Of a DNA stretch of 64,000 bases, positions 22,001-34,052 are shown one piece after another. Position 1 is the stretch's first letter, and the number at the start of each line of letters is the position of its first letter. A model generated the notes under the pieces. It searched no databases and had not been told where the DNA came from. It saw only the letters and a list, made by a program, of their open reading frames with translations. Position numbers and translations under genes: made by a program. Source of the DNA: Guyanagaster necrorhizus (taxonomy: Eukaryota; Basidiomycota; Agaricomycetes; Agaricales; Physalacriaceae); assembly GCF_019112545.1 (NCBI RefSeq), contig NW_025064895.1:612049-676048 (forward strand), given 5' to 3'.

Positions 22001-22999
22001 CACGAGCTTTTGACGGGCATAATGTATACGGGGATCGTCAGAAGCCAACAAAAAGGCGTCCAGAGTGGAAGAGGCAGGCCGTTTGAGTTTCTTTGTAACG
22101 TAGTCCTTCCACTCATCGGGAATGGCAGAATTTTTCTTGTCCACTGCGATCAGATAGACTCTGGTGCGCGTATGGGGAATATAGTACTGTTTAGTGTCGA
22201 CACGGGAAAAGGTCGCACTGTAGCCATGTACTTCAAATTTCTCTTGCACCCGAGCCCATGGGGCGGAGCACACGTTCTCGAGAATGACAATGGGCGGTCT
22301 ATGGTTGGTAACCCAAGACATCATACCACGAAACGTACGTCCAGATTCACCGTTAGCATCGATATCCTGCTTTTCATTGTTAAGATTGGAATAGTCGACA
22401 CACGATGTACCGGCCACTAAGAGATCGACATCGCCTGGTACTAGCGCTAATGCACCGTACGCAGTGTGACTACAGTTAAATTAGTATTCAATCACTATCC
22501 AAGATGATAGAACACACGCTTCAGCATTACCCAGCTCACAGACATCACGAAAGAGGATGGGAGGGTGAAAGTTCCTCTCAATATACGCCTGTTTGAAAGG
22601 CTCGATCTCGCACGAGAATACATGCTCAATTTCAAAATTGACGCCATGCTGCTCCAATATTGATTTCTGGATAAGTTCAAGGGCCAGAAGAGGGGATTCT
22701 GTGCCAGAGCACATCGTCGCAACGCGTAGTTTACGTCCAGAGACATGTTCGGCAACTTGCTGGATAGGGGGTATCCTGCTGACGAGGTCAGAGAAAATGG
22801 CGGGTATATCATGAATAGGTGGCAAATCCGACGCGTCTGGCGCGGCGGATTTGGTCCCTTTTTTGGTGGAAGCGATAGGAGCGTCGTCATCGTCGTTCAT
22901 GTCGACGTCGGAAGACGGGTCGTCCTTCATCTCCTTGGATCCACCAAAAAATGATGTGATGGACTGCTGGCCTTTCTGCTGGCTCTTGTCCTTGGTCAT
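16043..22999 (-). CDS. DNMT5: DNMT5-type DNA (cytosine-5) methyltransferase with SNF2 ATPase and RING
   Basis: Ten exons joined by nine short GT-AG introns give a protein of about 2,160 residues. N-terminus: a PIP-box-like QQSITSFF (residues 11-18) and an acidic linker. Methyltransferase motifs: I (LRVATMCSGTESPLLAL, about 91-107), IV (GTSCVDYSNLN, catalytic Cys near 184 with Ser instead of the usual Pro before it), VI (ILENV), VIII (HTRTRVYLIA) and X (LAGNAMSTTVVGS). A cysteine cluster follows (CECEGR, CKDCGAPYCKKCGGRPEH). The SNF2 part has Walker A ADQVGYGKTAITLG, LIIVPPHLTRQW, VVDEYTYL as motif II, HWVLSGTPP, a RING (CPKCER, SSCGHMGCLEC), and motifs V-VI (SGANLTSANHAVF, QAVGRLVRYGQ). Family members are ATP-dependent maintenance enzymes acting on hemimethylated CpG. 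All splice junctions keep frame, so it looks functional. Confidence 0.93.
22946..22969 (-). other. PIP-box-like motif codons in DNMT5
   Basis: These eight codons encode QQSITSFF, matching the PCNA-interaction pattern Q-x-x-(I/L/M)-x-x-aromatic-aromatic. Placement close to the N-terminus in a flexible region fits a functional PIP box, as in DNMT1 and DNA ligase I. Binding is inferred, not shown. Confidence 0.6.
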
Positions 23000-23253
23000 A
23001 GCGGTAGGAGAGAGAAAGATGTTGTCACAAACGCGTGACGTCACACATTGTCGCCTTTTTGTCTGGTCACCTTTTTCTCGCCTTTTCAATTAAGTAATAC
23101 CTTTTAGCTCAAGCTTTTGTTCTAAATTTGTTTTCAGCATTGAAGTTTGTTCCTGTTAAAGAATACAGTGAATTCCCTAAGGCTATCGGTACTGATAAAA
23201 TAAACTAAATATGAAAAAAGGATAAAATGTAATAACAGGTTGATAAAGAGAAG
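23000..23253. other. Promoter region of DNMT5 and 3' flank of the CID gene
   Basis: Both neighbouring genes are on the reverse strand. The AT-rich part 23090-23250 probably holds the 3' end of the upstream CID gene transcript. No extra gene is visible. Confidence 0.4.
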
Positions 23254-25633
23254 TTACGGTGGCGCGCCATCTCGTACGAACACCCACTTCCCTCCGACGT
23301 TCTGCATGCTACCACCAGCACTAGATATATTGCTGGCCTGGTTGCTATCTGGATATTCCGTCTGCACATCCGAACCACCTCCTAGAACAATGGCCTCCGT
23401 TCCAGTATCCTCGTGACTGAGCTGCGAGAACCCACCCCTTCCACGACCTCGAGCAAATCCACCTCCTCGACCTCTCTGAAAGGGATTTTGATTGACGTAC
23501 TGTCCTTGCCCTTGCCACTCAGAATACTGATCCTGCTGCGGTATCCCAATTGCTCCACTCATGGCTGTCATGAGATACCTCATCAACTGCTCCTGGGAAG
23601 GTGGCCGACCGTTTGTCACCTCCCACATCTTCCCAAAATATTCCCATGCGGTCGGTGAGGTGGGATCAAATGCTTGCGGATTAAACGCTTCGAGTCCGGC
23701 CGATTGCTCGACTGGCTGCAGTGTCTCGACTGGCTGTAATGGCTCGACTGCAGTCGTAGAAGAAGGAGGCGGTGATCTATGATAGCTAGCAGACGTAGAC
23801 GCAACTGGCAAATCTGTAGGCGGCGTGTCAGCAGATACAGCTGAGGGTGGCTGTGTAGCTAATTGCTGTTTTGACTCTGCTTCGGGCGACTGCGAACGAG
23901 GTCGTACATCTCGTCCAAACTCGTCTTTCTCGCCGTCACCACTAGATTCAGTAACATTTCTGGATTCTGCGACTGGCATTGAGGGTCTCCTAGGAGGACT
24001 ATATGGCCTGACGCCTCGCCTACCGCCATATCTACGGGGACTTCTAGATCGACTGCGTCCTGTTCTTCGAGGACTCATGTTTTCTTCCTTGAAACGATCA
24101 CGGACATCCCTACTACTTCGTCCATTAATCCTGTCATGATCTCGATAGCCGTTTCGATGTTCTGATGGAGAAGCTCCTCGTTCGTTACTGTATTCTCTGC
24201 CAACACCCGAACCATTATAACGGTCATGACGAGGAAGATCATGACCGGTAGGTGACATGATATGTTGATATCGTTGATCAGAAAGAGGTGGTGGTGGTGA
24301 CAGAGACACAGCAGGCCTGCGAGGATCAGGGATATTTGTAACATTAACGAAGTCAGGGGGCAGTGGAGCTGGTACACTGACCCCACCATTCCCCCGTTGA
24401 GCCGTCTGGGCAAGCTGCTGTAATATAGCAAGCTGTGAAAGCTCCAGTTGAGGCGCAACTGTCCCTGTTGTGTTTGCTGTTGTTTGCCTGACCGAAAATA
24501 TTAGCCTTCTTCGGATGAAGAGAAGATATGAACTCACCCGTCCGATGCGGGTTTAGCAGCCTGCTGAAGAAGTAGAGCGAGCAAAGTTGATTGGGGATCC
24601 GCTGCCTGAACGGGAGGACTCTGCGCTGCAGGAGGTGTTACGCTCTTCGATTGTAAAGTGGCGTTTCGAGGATCGGATGTGACAAGTGATTTCTCGGGCT
24701 CTATTAGAAACAAACCATCACATTTTAGTTCTGACTTTCAGTTTACAGGAACTCCCAGGGAGAGCAAAGAAGGATGGGGTTGTATAAGTAGGGAAAGTAC
24801 TTAGCGAATACATGGCAGGATAGTGATAAGCACCTTTTTCTGAATCCTTCACCGTTTTGGTCAAGCTCGAAAGTATCTGGGCCGGAAATGTATTTGCCTT
24901 TACCCAAATATCAAGAATTTTTTTGGTTTTTTCCTGTAAGAGTGAGAAAAAGGTCGGTCAGGACCACGTCTAGTTAACATTATTGCAGAAGACAGAAAGG
25001 CCGTAAAGTTGAATGGCGCAGGACGAATACACCAAGGAAAACAATCGTCAGAGACTATTGATAGATATTCATGCTGTCGTAATGCCTGTAAGCGAAGATA
25101 TGTCCTTGGCACATTCTGTCTTCTGGATGATGTCAGCGGAAGCCTTAGGAAACTAACCTTGAATTCTTCTTTTCCAACGGAAAGAATATCTTGGAAAAGA
25201 CCTTCCAAGATGCCCTCAACCTTAGAAAGAAACGTAGCGGCGTTGCCTTGACTGGAGCCAGCTGAAAGATCATGCTTGTTGACCTGATGTCGTGCTGCCC
25301 GAGAAAGCGCGTCAAAGACATATAAACTGTGGATCTTGGACGGCGCCGGAAGAGCTTTGTGGGTACGATACAGGATAGACACAAGTTGAACATCATCCTA
25401 AAGAATAAATGCAGCAGAAAGTCGAGAGCAATAATCAGCACATCAAAACCAGAGAAAGGGTGTAGTGCACGTACCTTCATCGACTTTAGCGCGACTTCTG
25501 TCAGCTTCGTCACCTTCGACGCTGAAAGACGCTTGGCTGTCACAATCTCCTTCAGCTGAGATTCAAAGTCCTGCATAAGGATTGAATAGCGAAATCGGGC
25601 AGAGGCAACAGAGCTTACACTGAGCAATGCCAT
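23254..25633 (-). CDS. CID-domain RNA polymerase II CTD-binding / RNA-processing factor
   Basis: The N-terminal exons (first exon only 15 nt, MALLS, then DFESQLKEIVTAKRLSASKV) encode a CTD-interacting domain: DVQLVSILYRTHKALPAPSK, HSLYVFDALSRAARHQVNK, FLSKVEGILEGLFQDIL and, after a larger intron of about 220 nt, EKTKKILDIWVKANTFP. This matches Nrd1/Seb1/SCAF-type proteins that bind phosphorylated RNA polymerase II and steer termination or 3' processing. The rest, about 470 residues, is low complexity: PQ-rich, an SR block (RTGRSRSRSPRRYGGRRG), and an RGG box (FQRGRGGGFARGRGRGGF) near the C-terminus. No RRM is evident, unlike yeast Nrd1 or fission yeast Seb1. The start shared with a slightly longer MKAIMALLS option is uncertain by four residues. 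Acts in the nucleus. Confidence 0.85.
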
Positions 25634-25780
25634 TATGGCTTTCATAAACCCTCCAAGGGGACCAGGAGGAGACACGAGTAAGTACAGGAGGATGGCCAAA
25701 GTGTGGCGTGAGGGAGAGGATCTTGTTTACACTTGTTGTTACGATGCGCACCTGATTCCCGTTGCAGGTTCTCTGGCTTT

Positions 25781-26068
25781 ATGTCACTCCGAGCGAAGGC
25801 GACTCTAACTGGTGCCTGTCTTTTCACCGCCCTCACCGTCTATGCGGTTCACTTTCAGCAGAAGCAGGAACGTGAGGTGAGAGCTTACTTGACGTTATAA
25901 GAATATCTACTCAAGCCGAACCAGACGCAATACCAAGGCGTTTTAAAGGACGACGTCCGCCGGACGGAGAAGATGCGCCAGCGCCAGGAGGATTTTGAAG
26001 AATCCAAGCGGAAGCGCGCCTTGTACGAGAGTGTCGAAAAGGTTGATAAAACTACGTCTGGTGCATGA
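25781..26068 (+). CDS. PET117: Cytochrome c oxidase assembly protein PET117
   Basis: Two exons (25781-25876 and 25925-26068) separated by a 48-nt GT-AG intron encode 79 residues, too small for a standard ORF scan. The start MSLRAKATLTGACLFTALTV supplies a basic tip and one membrane/targeting helix, followed by VHFQQKQERETQYQGVLKDD, the hallmark region of PET117 (QxxERExxxxGxxxD), and a charged helical C-terminus (RRTEKMRQRQEDFEESKRKR). PET117 works at the inner mitochondrial membrane linking heme a synthesis (Cox15) to cytochrome oxidase assembly. It is divergent to the CID gene, with starts 147 bp apart, so the two probably share a promoter. Length matches the family. Confidence 0.85.
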
Positions 26069-27387
26069 TGTCGTCCGGTACACAGAATTTTATTGCGCTT
26101 TGAAAGAATTTACTCAAAATGTGTAGATAACTCGGGTCCCCTCCTGTTCAAAAGCACTCGACCTGAGTATCAGTACCAGTCAACTTGATCTCAAATGTCA
26201 GATTGCGACTCGCACTGTCTGGTTACATCGACGGTCCCCTGGATCTTGCAATGCGTATGTCAGAAGGTGAAATCGTATCAATGTTCGCTGTCCACAACCA
26301 CGCTATCCGCGATGATGGGTAGTCTGGCTCACTTTCAAACTGGAGGATGCGTCGGCATGATAAGTAACGACCGCTTAAGACCTCAAGCCTCTTTACAAAT
26401 CGTTGTGATGTCACTCTAAAGCTTCGAGTGTTCGGCAATGAATCGTGCCCCAGACCAACCTCTGAGCGCCATCCGCAGAATATATTGATATTGATGCCTT
26501 TGCCCATGATGATTTCTTGCTATTTTCCTATGAGAATGCTTCCCCCTTCCTCACTTCCTATTCTTTACTGTTCTCATTTTCTTCGCTCTTATTCTATTTT
26601 CTTCCAACAAACAAGCCTGTACCTCAGATCCTTAGTGAAACCTTCAAGCTTTCCTCAAGGGTCCATCCGAAAATATGTATCCCTTTCTCTGATTTATCGA
26701 CAGTGACTCGGGTTCTTTCCCTCACATCAACTCTATCTCGAAGACCTGCATTCGGGGGATTGTCTTCTCGGTACCTTGTGGTATATTATGTTGTGCAGGT
26801 GTATCGCACCGATTTTCCCTTGCCTCGGTGCCCTCTTTAAGATCGCTTTCGATGCTAACGTTGAGCCATTGACCATGATCGGAAGGTTAGAACTCGTATC
26901 CATCAGCCCGACCATGTCTGTCATGATTGCGAAGTGCAAGCCCCCGGCTTCAAGAAGGAAAGTATCGGTAGGAATATCAAACAAGTCCATGGCTGGGCCT
27001 GAGAAATCGCACTTAGAAGCTAGTAGAGGATCCGACAGCGTGAAGCAAGAGCCAATTCATTGGACTTTCGAGATGCTTTCCAGCAGCAAATGAATTATCT
27101 CAGCTATTTAACTTAATATTACATGCTATGTACTTAACAGCATACATTCATCCAGAAAGACGAGTGATGAAGCAACAAAAGACACAGAATAAGTGATGCA
27201 AAAAAAATGAAAAGAAATGTGGTCGTGAAGAAATGGGTGGTCGGTTGTAGTGGGTATTGTAAGTAATAATGCAAGCTTGTCGGGTATGAATATTACGAAT
27301 TATTGTAGAACAATAAATGACAGAGAAATGGAAGAGTCCAGCAACAAACAAAAAAAAAAGCATGCGTATCAAAAAAAAATTGCAATC
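26069..27387. other. Stretch with two unplaced reverse ORFs
   Basis: Reverse frames at 26733-26990 (MDLFDIPTDTFLLEAGGLHF, then MTDMVGLMDTSSNLPIMVNG) and 26223-26507 (MGKGININIFCGWRSEVGLG) could be exons of one small unidentified gene, but no clean splice links them and a stop interrupts the C-terminal part near 26.22 kb. Coding status is uncertain. Bases 27080-27387 are AT-rich and probably include the 3' UTR of the REG1-like gene. Confidence 0.35.
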
Positions 27388-30300
27388 TCAGTGCCAGAAG
27401 CCCAGATAAGACCCTGCAGAATTGACCATCCGACCCATTAACGAGTCATCCTTGTCATGCATTACCCTATTTGACTGGAAAGTAGAGCTAGAGTCGGACG
27501 TACTCCGTCGGCCCGTACTTCTTGCAGGTTGCTTTGACAACGACAGATGCCCTTGAGTAGGAGACGATGGCGTCGGAGTCGTGCAGTTCGAGTCAGATTC
27601 AGTGTCATGGGCTGACGACTTTGTCGGCGTTGAGTTGGGACTAGGATGTGATATTCTCAGATTCCTAGAAGGCGAATTTGTCGGCGTAGGCTGCAATGAA
27701 CGCGGTGTATCCGCGTCTTCAACAGGACATCTCGGCTCTTCCGTGATAGCAAAAGCTGCACCATGCTCTGCCTGAGAGGACGCCAAAGGTCTGGACTCCG
27801 AAATGTCCTCCACCGACCCTTGCGAGGGTCGAACTGTCCTCGAAGAGGTGATAGAAGAAGAGAGAGAATCTTGGTCCAGCGTTGTCGAACCCGCATCAGG
27901 ACTCACGCTGCTCCCACTCGGACTTCCTAACCGTCGGCTCTCTTTCCTTCTTCCCGTCCTGGCGCTCTGCGACCGACTACCAACGTATAAACCGCCAGCC
28001 ACAGCGCTAATGCTGCTATGGCTGCCATCGGGCGATAAGCTTCCCATCGGTGATGTCGAGCTGACACTTTTCGACCTTGACCGCTCGCGGTCCGACACAC
28101 CACTCGACCATGATGGCGAACGTGTTAGGGATCTACCACGAGGAGCAACACCCGCTGCTGACGACGACGAAGAAGCGGCTGGCGACGGCCGCGTTGGGGA
28201 CGAAGCCCGTCCACGTGTAGGCGGCGGTTGTAGCGATGACGATATGGGAGGCGACGTAGGTCTTGATACCTTAGGAATGCTCACCGGATCTGCCATCGAT
28301 TGAGACATAGGAACGGCATTCTCCCTCCTCTCGTCTTCGACCACATCATCCTCTCTTCTCGCTACTCTTCTCCTACCGGCTGCACTAGGACGTCCAAAGT
28401 AATCTTCACCTGGATTCATATCCATGCCGCCAAAATAATCATACGGGCTATCCTCAGCATCAACCTGGACCTGAGGTGGCGTGCGTAACACTATACGCAT
28501 AGCCGAAGGTGGACCTCCAGCCCTGCGTTCCAGTTTCTTCACCTTCAACTGTTGTCTAGGATCATCTTCGATGCTAAAGTACGCCCCCTTATGGTGATAC
28601 GTCGTTTCACCACCGTTCTCGGCAAGACGCGCTCGGGGTACTGCATCATCATCATCATCCTTATCGCTTTCGTCAACGCCAAGGAGGACATCGTGTCTGT
28701 ACATCCCGCTAAACCCTCTTCCCAGCGCTGGGTTGGGAACATACACCAATTCCACCGGTGCTCCCGAAGCCATCCCACTGTCCTTGGCACCGTCATAGAT
28801 GTTGCTATACCCTTCGTCACTCCAGCCCTCGTCACCAAAGCCTTCCATCCACAGCTCATTATGTTGTGGATTGCCACTACGATGGTGCCCGGAGAAATGG
28901 TGACGCACGCCAAACCCGTCCCAACTCCAGTCATCGCCACCACCACCAATTTTTAACATTGTCGGGGCGATAGGTGCAATTGTGCTGACGGTGTGCGTGG
29001 GATGACTCTGCATAGCTTGTTCATGGCCTGGTCCAGAAGTCGAGGTATAGGGAGATAGGGTATTGGCTGGGAGTAAGGATGAAGAGGACGAAGAGGACGA
29101 AGAAGACGAAGAGGTGGATGACGGAGGTGCCTTGGGACGGAGAGTCGCTGCTGAGGCGCTGGAAGAGTGACGCCGCCTAGACGCCGTCTTGACATTTCTT
29201 CCGGGCTTGGAACCCCGCCTCTGACGCTGCTCACCACCTGATTCTGGAGTTGTCGAATTCGGAGACTCGGCGTTTATCGATGACGAGGTCGATGTAGATG
29301 AGGTCGAGGTCGACGAGGACGCATTGGACGCCTTTGATTGCGACCTTTGGCTGGCGGGTGTAGGTGCGGTCGAGACCTGGGTGTGCCTCGAGGGCCGCAT
29401 TTCGATTATACCATCGTCTTCGTCATCAGAATCGTCCTGAACTTTATTTACGAGGGGATAGGAATAAGCCGTTTGAGGCTGCGAAGATTCAGTTTCTGAC
29501 TCTGAATCGGTACAGATAGCACATTCATTATCGGCGTACGCATCATCATTGTGTGCTGAAGGATAAGACGGCGACTGAGAATGCCGTTTCTCCCAATGCG
29601 ACGGAGGATCCTCTTCATCGGACGATGTCTGTGAGGACGCAGAAGAAATCTCGGCATCTTCATCATAACTAGTAAGAAAGTGAGCTTAGAAGGTTATTTC
29701 CATAAGAAACATCGAGCGGCGCACCCTCCCTCATCACCCTCTTCGTCTTCGTCGTCATCTTCATAATTCATCTGCCAGTTGACACCCTTTGCTCCTGTCC
29801 GGCCATCCCAGCCAGAGCGATTCCCACCGGGTAGAGATACATTGCCCTTCTTGACCTTCTTGGATCGGGAAGACTTGGGCTTATCAATTGCTATGTATTG
29901 TTCGACGAAGGTATTGAAAGTGATATGCTTATGCTTCTTCTTTGGCAGAGTCTGATGTGAGGAGCTGTTCGTGTTGGCACTGTTGTTCGCATCGGATCCG
30001 GAGACGGGGGAATAGTCGCTGGACCGCAGATGTGCCTGGAAGTAGCCGTTGAGATCGGTGCCGCTGTAGGCGTGGTTTGATGAACGTAATGTGGCGGATA
30101 TACGGTCTTGGTCTTGAGCGCTAGTGGAGGGTGGGTCGATTCTCGGGGGCGAATCCTTGCGAAATGCACGATCTGGGCCCCAGCGAGTGATGTGAGTGTC
30201 GGATTTGGTGTGCCCTAATGGAGGCCGTGATTGATTGCCTACAGAAACGCCGTTTTGAGGTTCCAAGTGTTGGTTAGCGCCTTGTTCGCTGTCGCTCTCC

Positions 30301-30838
30301 GAGGGGCTGAAGGCCGGACTGTGGGGTAGATCCGAAGTAAGAAACTCGCTAAGGTTGCGGTGTTTCAAAATAGGTTTATGTTTGGGTGAAGACAAGTCAA
30401 GATGGTCATTTGGAGTGACAGTCGACTTGCGTGGGGGTGGGGTCCATTCTACCGCTGTGTGTAGAGGGCCATAGAGCCAGGTTACATCTGAATCCTTCAA
30501 CCTGCGGAGCAGGAAAAAGGAGGGATTGAAAGCGTTGTTAGAGTCCAGGAATAGAAAGAAAGTTGATTGCCGCACCAGTTGAGCGTCTCTGGGGACACTG
30601 TCTTGAGCTTGTTCCGCTGTTTCCACCAAGTTCTCCAGCTGGCGTTCTCTAGACGCATTCCGTTGGCAATTTCGTTCTTTTGCCTCGTCATGTTGCGCCA
30701 CGATTTCCATACGTCCTCTTCTTGCCAGTCGTGGCTTAAGTAGTCAACCTGACCGCGTGGCAGGGTTGATAGAGCAGAGTCGTCTGGCGTCGCATTCGTC
30801 GACACCGAAACGAGTAAAACTGGGAGGTAGTTGGCCAT
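27388..30838 (-). CDS. REG1-like protein phosphatase 1 regulatory subunit (DUF1752 domain)
   Basis: Three exons encode about 1,110 residues. Exon 1-2 carry the GATA-like/DUF1752 block: VDYLSHDWQEEDVWKSWRNM, then NEIANGMRLENASWRTWWKQ and NWLKDSDVTWLYGPLHT. Exon 2 ends with KKHKHITFNTFVEQYIAID, which matches the conserved PP1-docking region of yeast Reg1 (HITF as the RVxF-type motif). Exon 3 contains acidic patches (DDSDDEDDGIIE) and very long Ser/Thr/Pro-rich tracts. Both introns keep frame (NW-LK junction; EGG-YDEDAE junction). Yeast Reg1 targets the Glc7 phosphatase to Snf1 for glucose repression; a comparable carbon-signalling role is inferred. The many SP/TP sites suggest heavy phosphorylation. 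Confidence 0.8.
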
Positions 30839-33800
30839 GGTGATGGTGGAGGGAGGTAAGGAGAGTCGCTCGTTTCAAGATTTCTGGATTGTATCGGAAA
30901 CGGATACCGCGATCGACGGGGAAAATTACGCCGACAGAGCGTCACTGTGTCCAAGATCTCGGTAAAGGAAAGACCACCCTTGCCGTGGACGAAACGGGGC
31001 AATGTAAACTCGTTGAGGCTGAACAACAAAATAGTGCTGAACAGACTGTTGCCCAATGAAGGTAAAGAAAAGCCCCACTGTGGGTGTTCAGTTTTTGAGG
31101 CCGCTCCGAAGGTCCGGTCAGAACACCCGGTGTTACCCGCAGCAAGTGAGTGGCGGCATCACCTCGGCCCGGGAAGAATGTTTCCCCCCCGCAGTGCCTG
31201 GAAAGCTCAAATTGAATTTTATTTGATACCCCGCACTACGCTACACCAGAGCAGTCTTCTTGGGCCAACCTAGTAGCAGCCCTGATCCTTCCTGCCAGGG
31301 ATCATGCAACCACTCCCTTCATATGACCTTTGTCCTTACCCCGCAATCCATTGATCCCATCTCCACGCTATCAGTCAGCTGTCAGCTCACAAGTCAGAAG
31401 TGCCTCCATTGTCTATGTGGCATCCTTCTCGATGTTTTATTCAACCTGGGAGGGACTACCTGCTTTCCCAGACTTTTCCCTTTTTCATTCTCTTTCCAGA
31501 ATATCTCGTCGCTCTCTGCCGACTTGACTCTCATCATATCAGCTGTCCTTATATTCTCACGGGACATATACAATTTTGCGCGGGTGTTATGCTAAAACCT
31601 TTCTTACAAGTCTGTGTCTCGAGCCTCGCCACTCTGAAATACCAAAAGCAGTTTCTCCGATCCAAGCTTCCTCTTTTCGCTGCGGCAAGTGGAACAAACG
31701 AGCAGTTTTTCTTGATTAGGCATGTCCTTGTGCTTGGGTATTTCAATTCGACGGCCTGAACGGACAAAACTGCAAAATTCACCCCCCGTCTCTTCTGGGC
31801 AAATCACGATCTCCTGGCTCCGTCCCCTCAGCCATGTCTCGCGGCGGAAGCGCCTTTATTGAGAAACGCCCACTCGCACTGGGCAACGAAGCTTGATCGT
31901 TAATAGCTGATGAAGCTAGAACTTGCGCCCATGCATGTGCATGTTCCGTCCGGGCATGCTCGAGACCGGCTTTCAACAACTTCCAAACACGTTACGAGAT
32001 CAGTATAGGCAGGCATAGGCCCGGGTGCAGTTGGTAGCCACCGTGACAACAATTTATCAGCTCAGCAATGTCGACGGGCGGTATTTTCACAAAAGTGAGA
32101 CACACATGACCATCTTCACACCCACACATTCATCATTCGCGTGGTCATTCCTCGTTTCCGCTGATTCTGTGCCGAATCGTAATGCAAATTGAATCCAGTG
32201 GATCTATGACGTTTCTAGACGGAACTCCGAGCTAAATTTCCTCCGATCTATCTTTCGGAAGTGGATGGCAACCTGTGACGTAGAGCTCTGCTTTCCTCTA
32301 CACTAAAATTTCGATATGCGATTTATCACTTCGCACTGGCTGCCTGCTTGTATGATCTCGCCTTAGCTTCATTGCCCGAATAGCCGCCGCCCTATGACTT
32401 TCCTCGTGAACATTGTGGGCGAGACTCGTGGGCGGAGGTAGGATATGACATATATCTGATTTTCATCCGCGTTAGACTCGGCTCTTCTCATTGACATCAT
32501 CACATCCTGAGCCCGATTCGGATGCCGACTCACGGGGGTTAGTCCTTTCAGATGCTTATTTATATCCGTTCTCTCAATTCTGCAAAATTGTAGTCGGGTC
32601 CAAAACTGCCAGCTAAGTAAAGATATACTCTATTAATATGTTATTCACAATTTATTGTAATGTGACAGGAATATATCACAGAGCAATGTCCCTGTCTTAC
32701 CATGCTGGGACAACCATCCTCTGGTCCAAAGAATAGACCTGCATACTGAACCAGGCTCAACGATTCCAGCACGATCTGAATCATTCGCTCATCGTGTTCA
32801 AAGTTCGGTGGCTAATACCTTTGAATACTCACATGCCCAGAAGTGCTCACATAATCGATATGTTGTTGCTTCCTCCTGCAAAACTGTCCCCGTATTACAC
32901 GTCCGCTTGATGTTTTTTTCAGTGCCCTAAAGCTTATATATCATTCTTTGTAGCGGAGATGGAGTCTAGTTTCGATTTTCCTTGCTTCTCCGTTCTTGAA
33001 GGCGTGTTTTCCCTGTGACTGATCAACTCTGATTCTATGGACGTGCTTAAGGACGCTGACGAGCGAATCCTATCAACTACTCGCAACGCTATTGGATGAG
33101 CCACCTGGGGCGATGCCTTTTCGGTTACTAGAAAAGACCAAGGACGAGAGTCTCTATTTCTTTCAAAGTTCCACAGACTCAGAGGGAAAGCTCCTTAGAA
33201 TGTGAGTCTGTATCGCTTAATCTAGTCTTTCAAGACCAAGAACCAACACAGGTTACAGCGAAATATCTACTATCTTATCTCTCTTTTTTTGGATGCCCGC
33301 TGAGATAGCCCCAACATTGGCTTTGTATCGGTTGTAGAAGTACACGTAAGATGTTGGAGGGTTGCAAGGATAATCGCTGATGATATTCAGGATAGATCGC
33401 CTAACTCTCAAATAGTTCGACTCTTAACAACGCTTTCCGGGATTGCACAAACGTGCATAATGTTGTCGTGAGGATGTGAGGACGCTCTCTGCTAATCAAA
33501 CGCGGATTGCGGACGTATAATGGATATATGAACCTTGGCAACATAGGAACTGGGGCTCAAATTGTAGCTGCATCAGTTTACCGTACAAATGCCAGGTGGT
33601 TTGTTGAACATCTCGAGTGTGCAGGCGACTATCTGAAGGAGAACCATGTCGTGAGGCCATGTTTCATGTTTTGGGTGTCGATGACACCAAAGTTGGGGGC
33701 AAGGAGCTTCCGACTAGGGTGTATCCCAAGGGAGGATGTTTTGTAAGCGACCTAGATGACAGTAGAACCAGGTCCTCATTTTACTTGTTCCAGCAAGGGT

Positions 33801-34052
33801 TTGCAAATGAAATTGGCAGGGCGACAAAGAAGGTACTTAAAACTCAAGTAAACTCCTCTGAACCACAAGCATTGACTTTTTTTCAAGGTCATTGATTAGT
33901 ATAATAGGAAAATTGAGACCTTTTCTCTATGTATACAGTAGGCGCAACTGAACATTTCAACTCTTTATTCTTCTGCACTGGTGTCCCATCGCCCAATCCA
34001 CAAACTAATGAACCGATTAGTATTCAAAGAGAGAAGATCATAACAAGGACGC
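30839..34052. other. Gene-poor interval, several unsupported ORFs
   Basis: The first 300 bp are the promoter of the REG1-like gene. Beyond that, forward ORFs 31260-31595, 31400-31759 and 33507-33895 and reverse ORFs 31549-31979 show no domain. Around 33.5-33.9 kb two overlapping forward frames (for example REAMFHVLGVDDTKVGGKEL and CFVSDLDDSRTRSSFYLFQQ) might be remnants of a coding sequence, with a frame change near 33.63 kb. Nothing else is recognised in the 3.2 kb. Confidence 0.4.

Noticed and set aside
28552..28956. Forward and reverse 134-codon frames inside the REG1-like gene
   Set aside because: Exact antisense and out-of-frame shadows of the low-complexity exon 3.
29040..29120. GAAGAGGACGAAGA repeats as a minisatellite
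   Set aside because: They are codons of a poly-Ser tract in the REG1-like gene read from the other strand.
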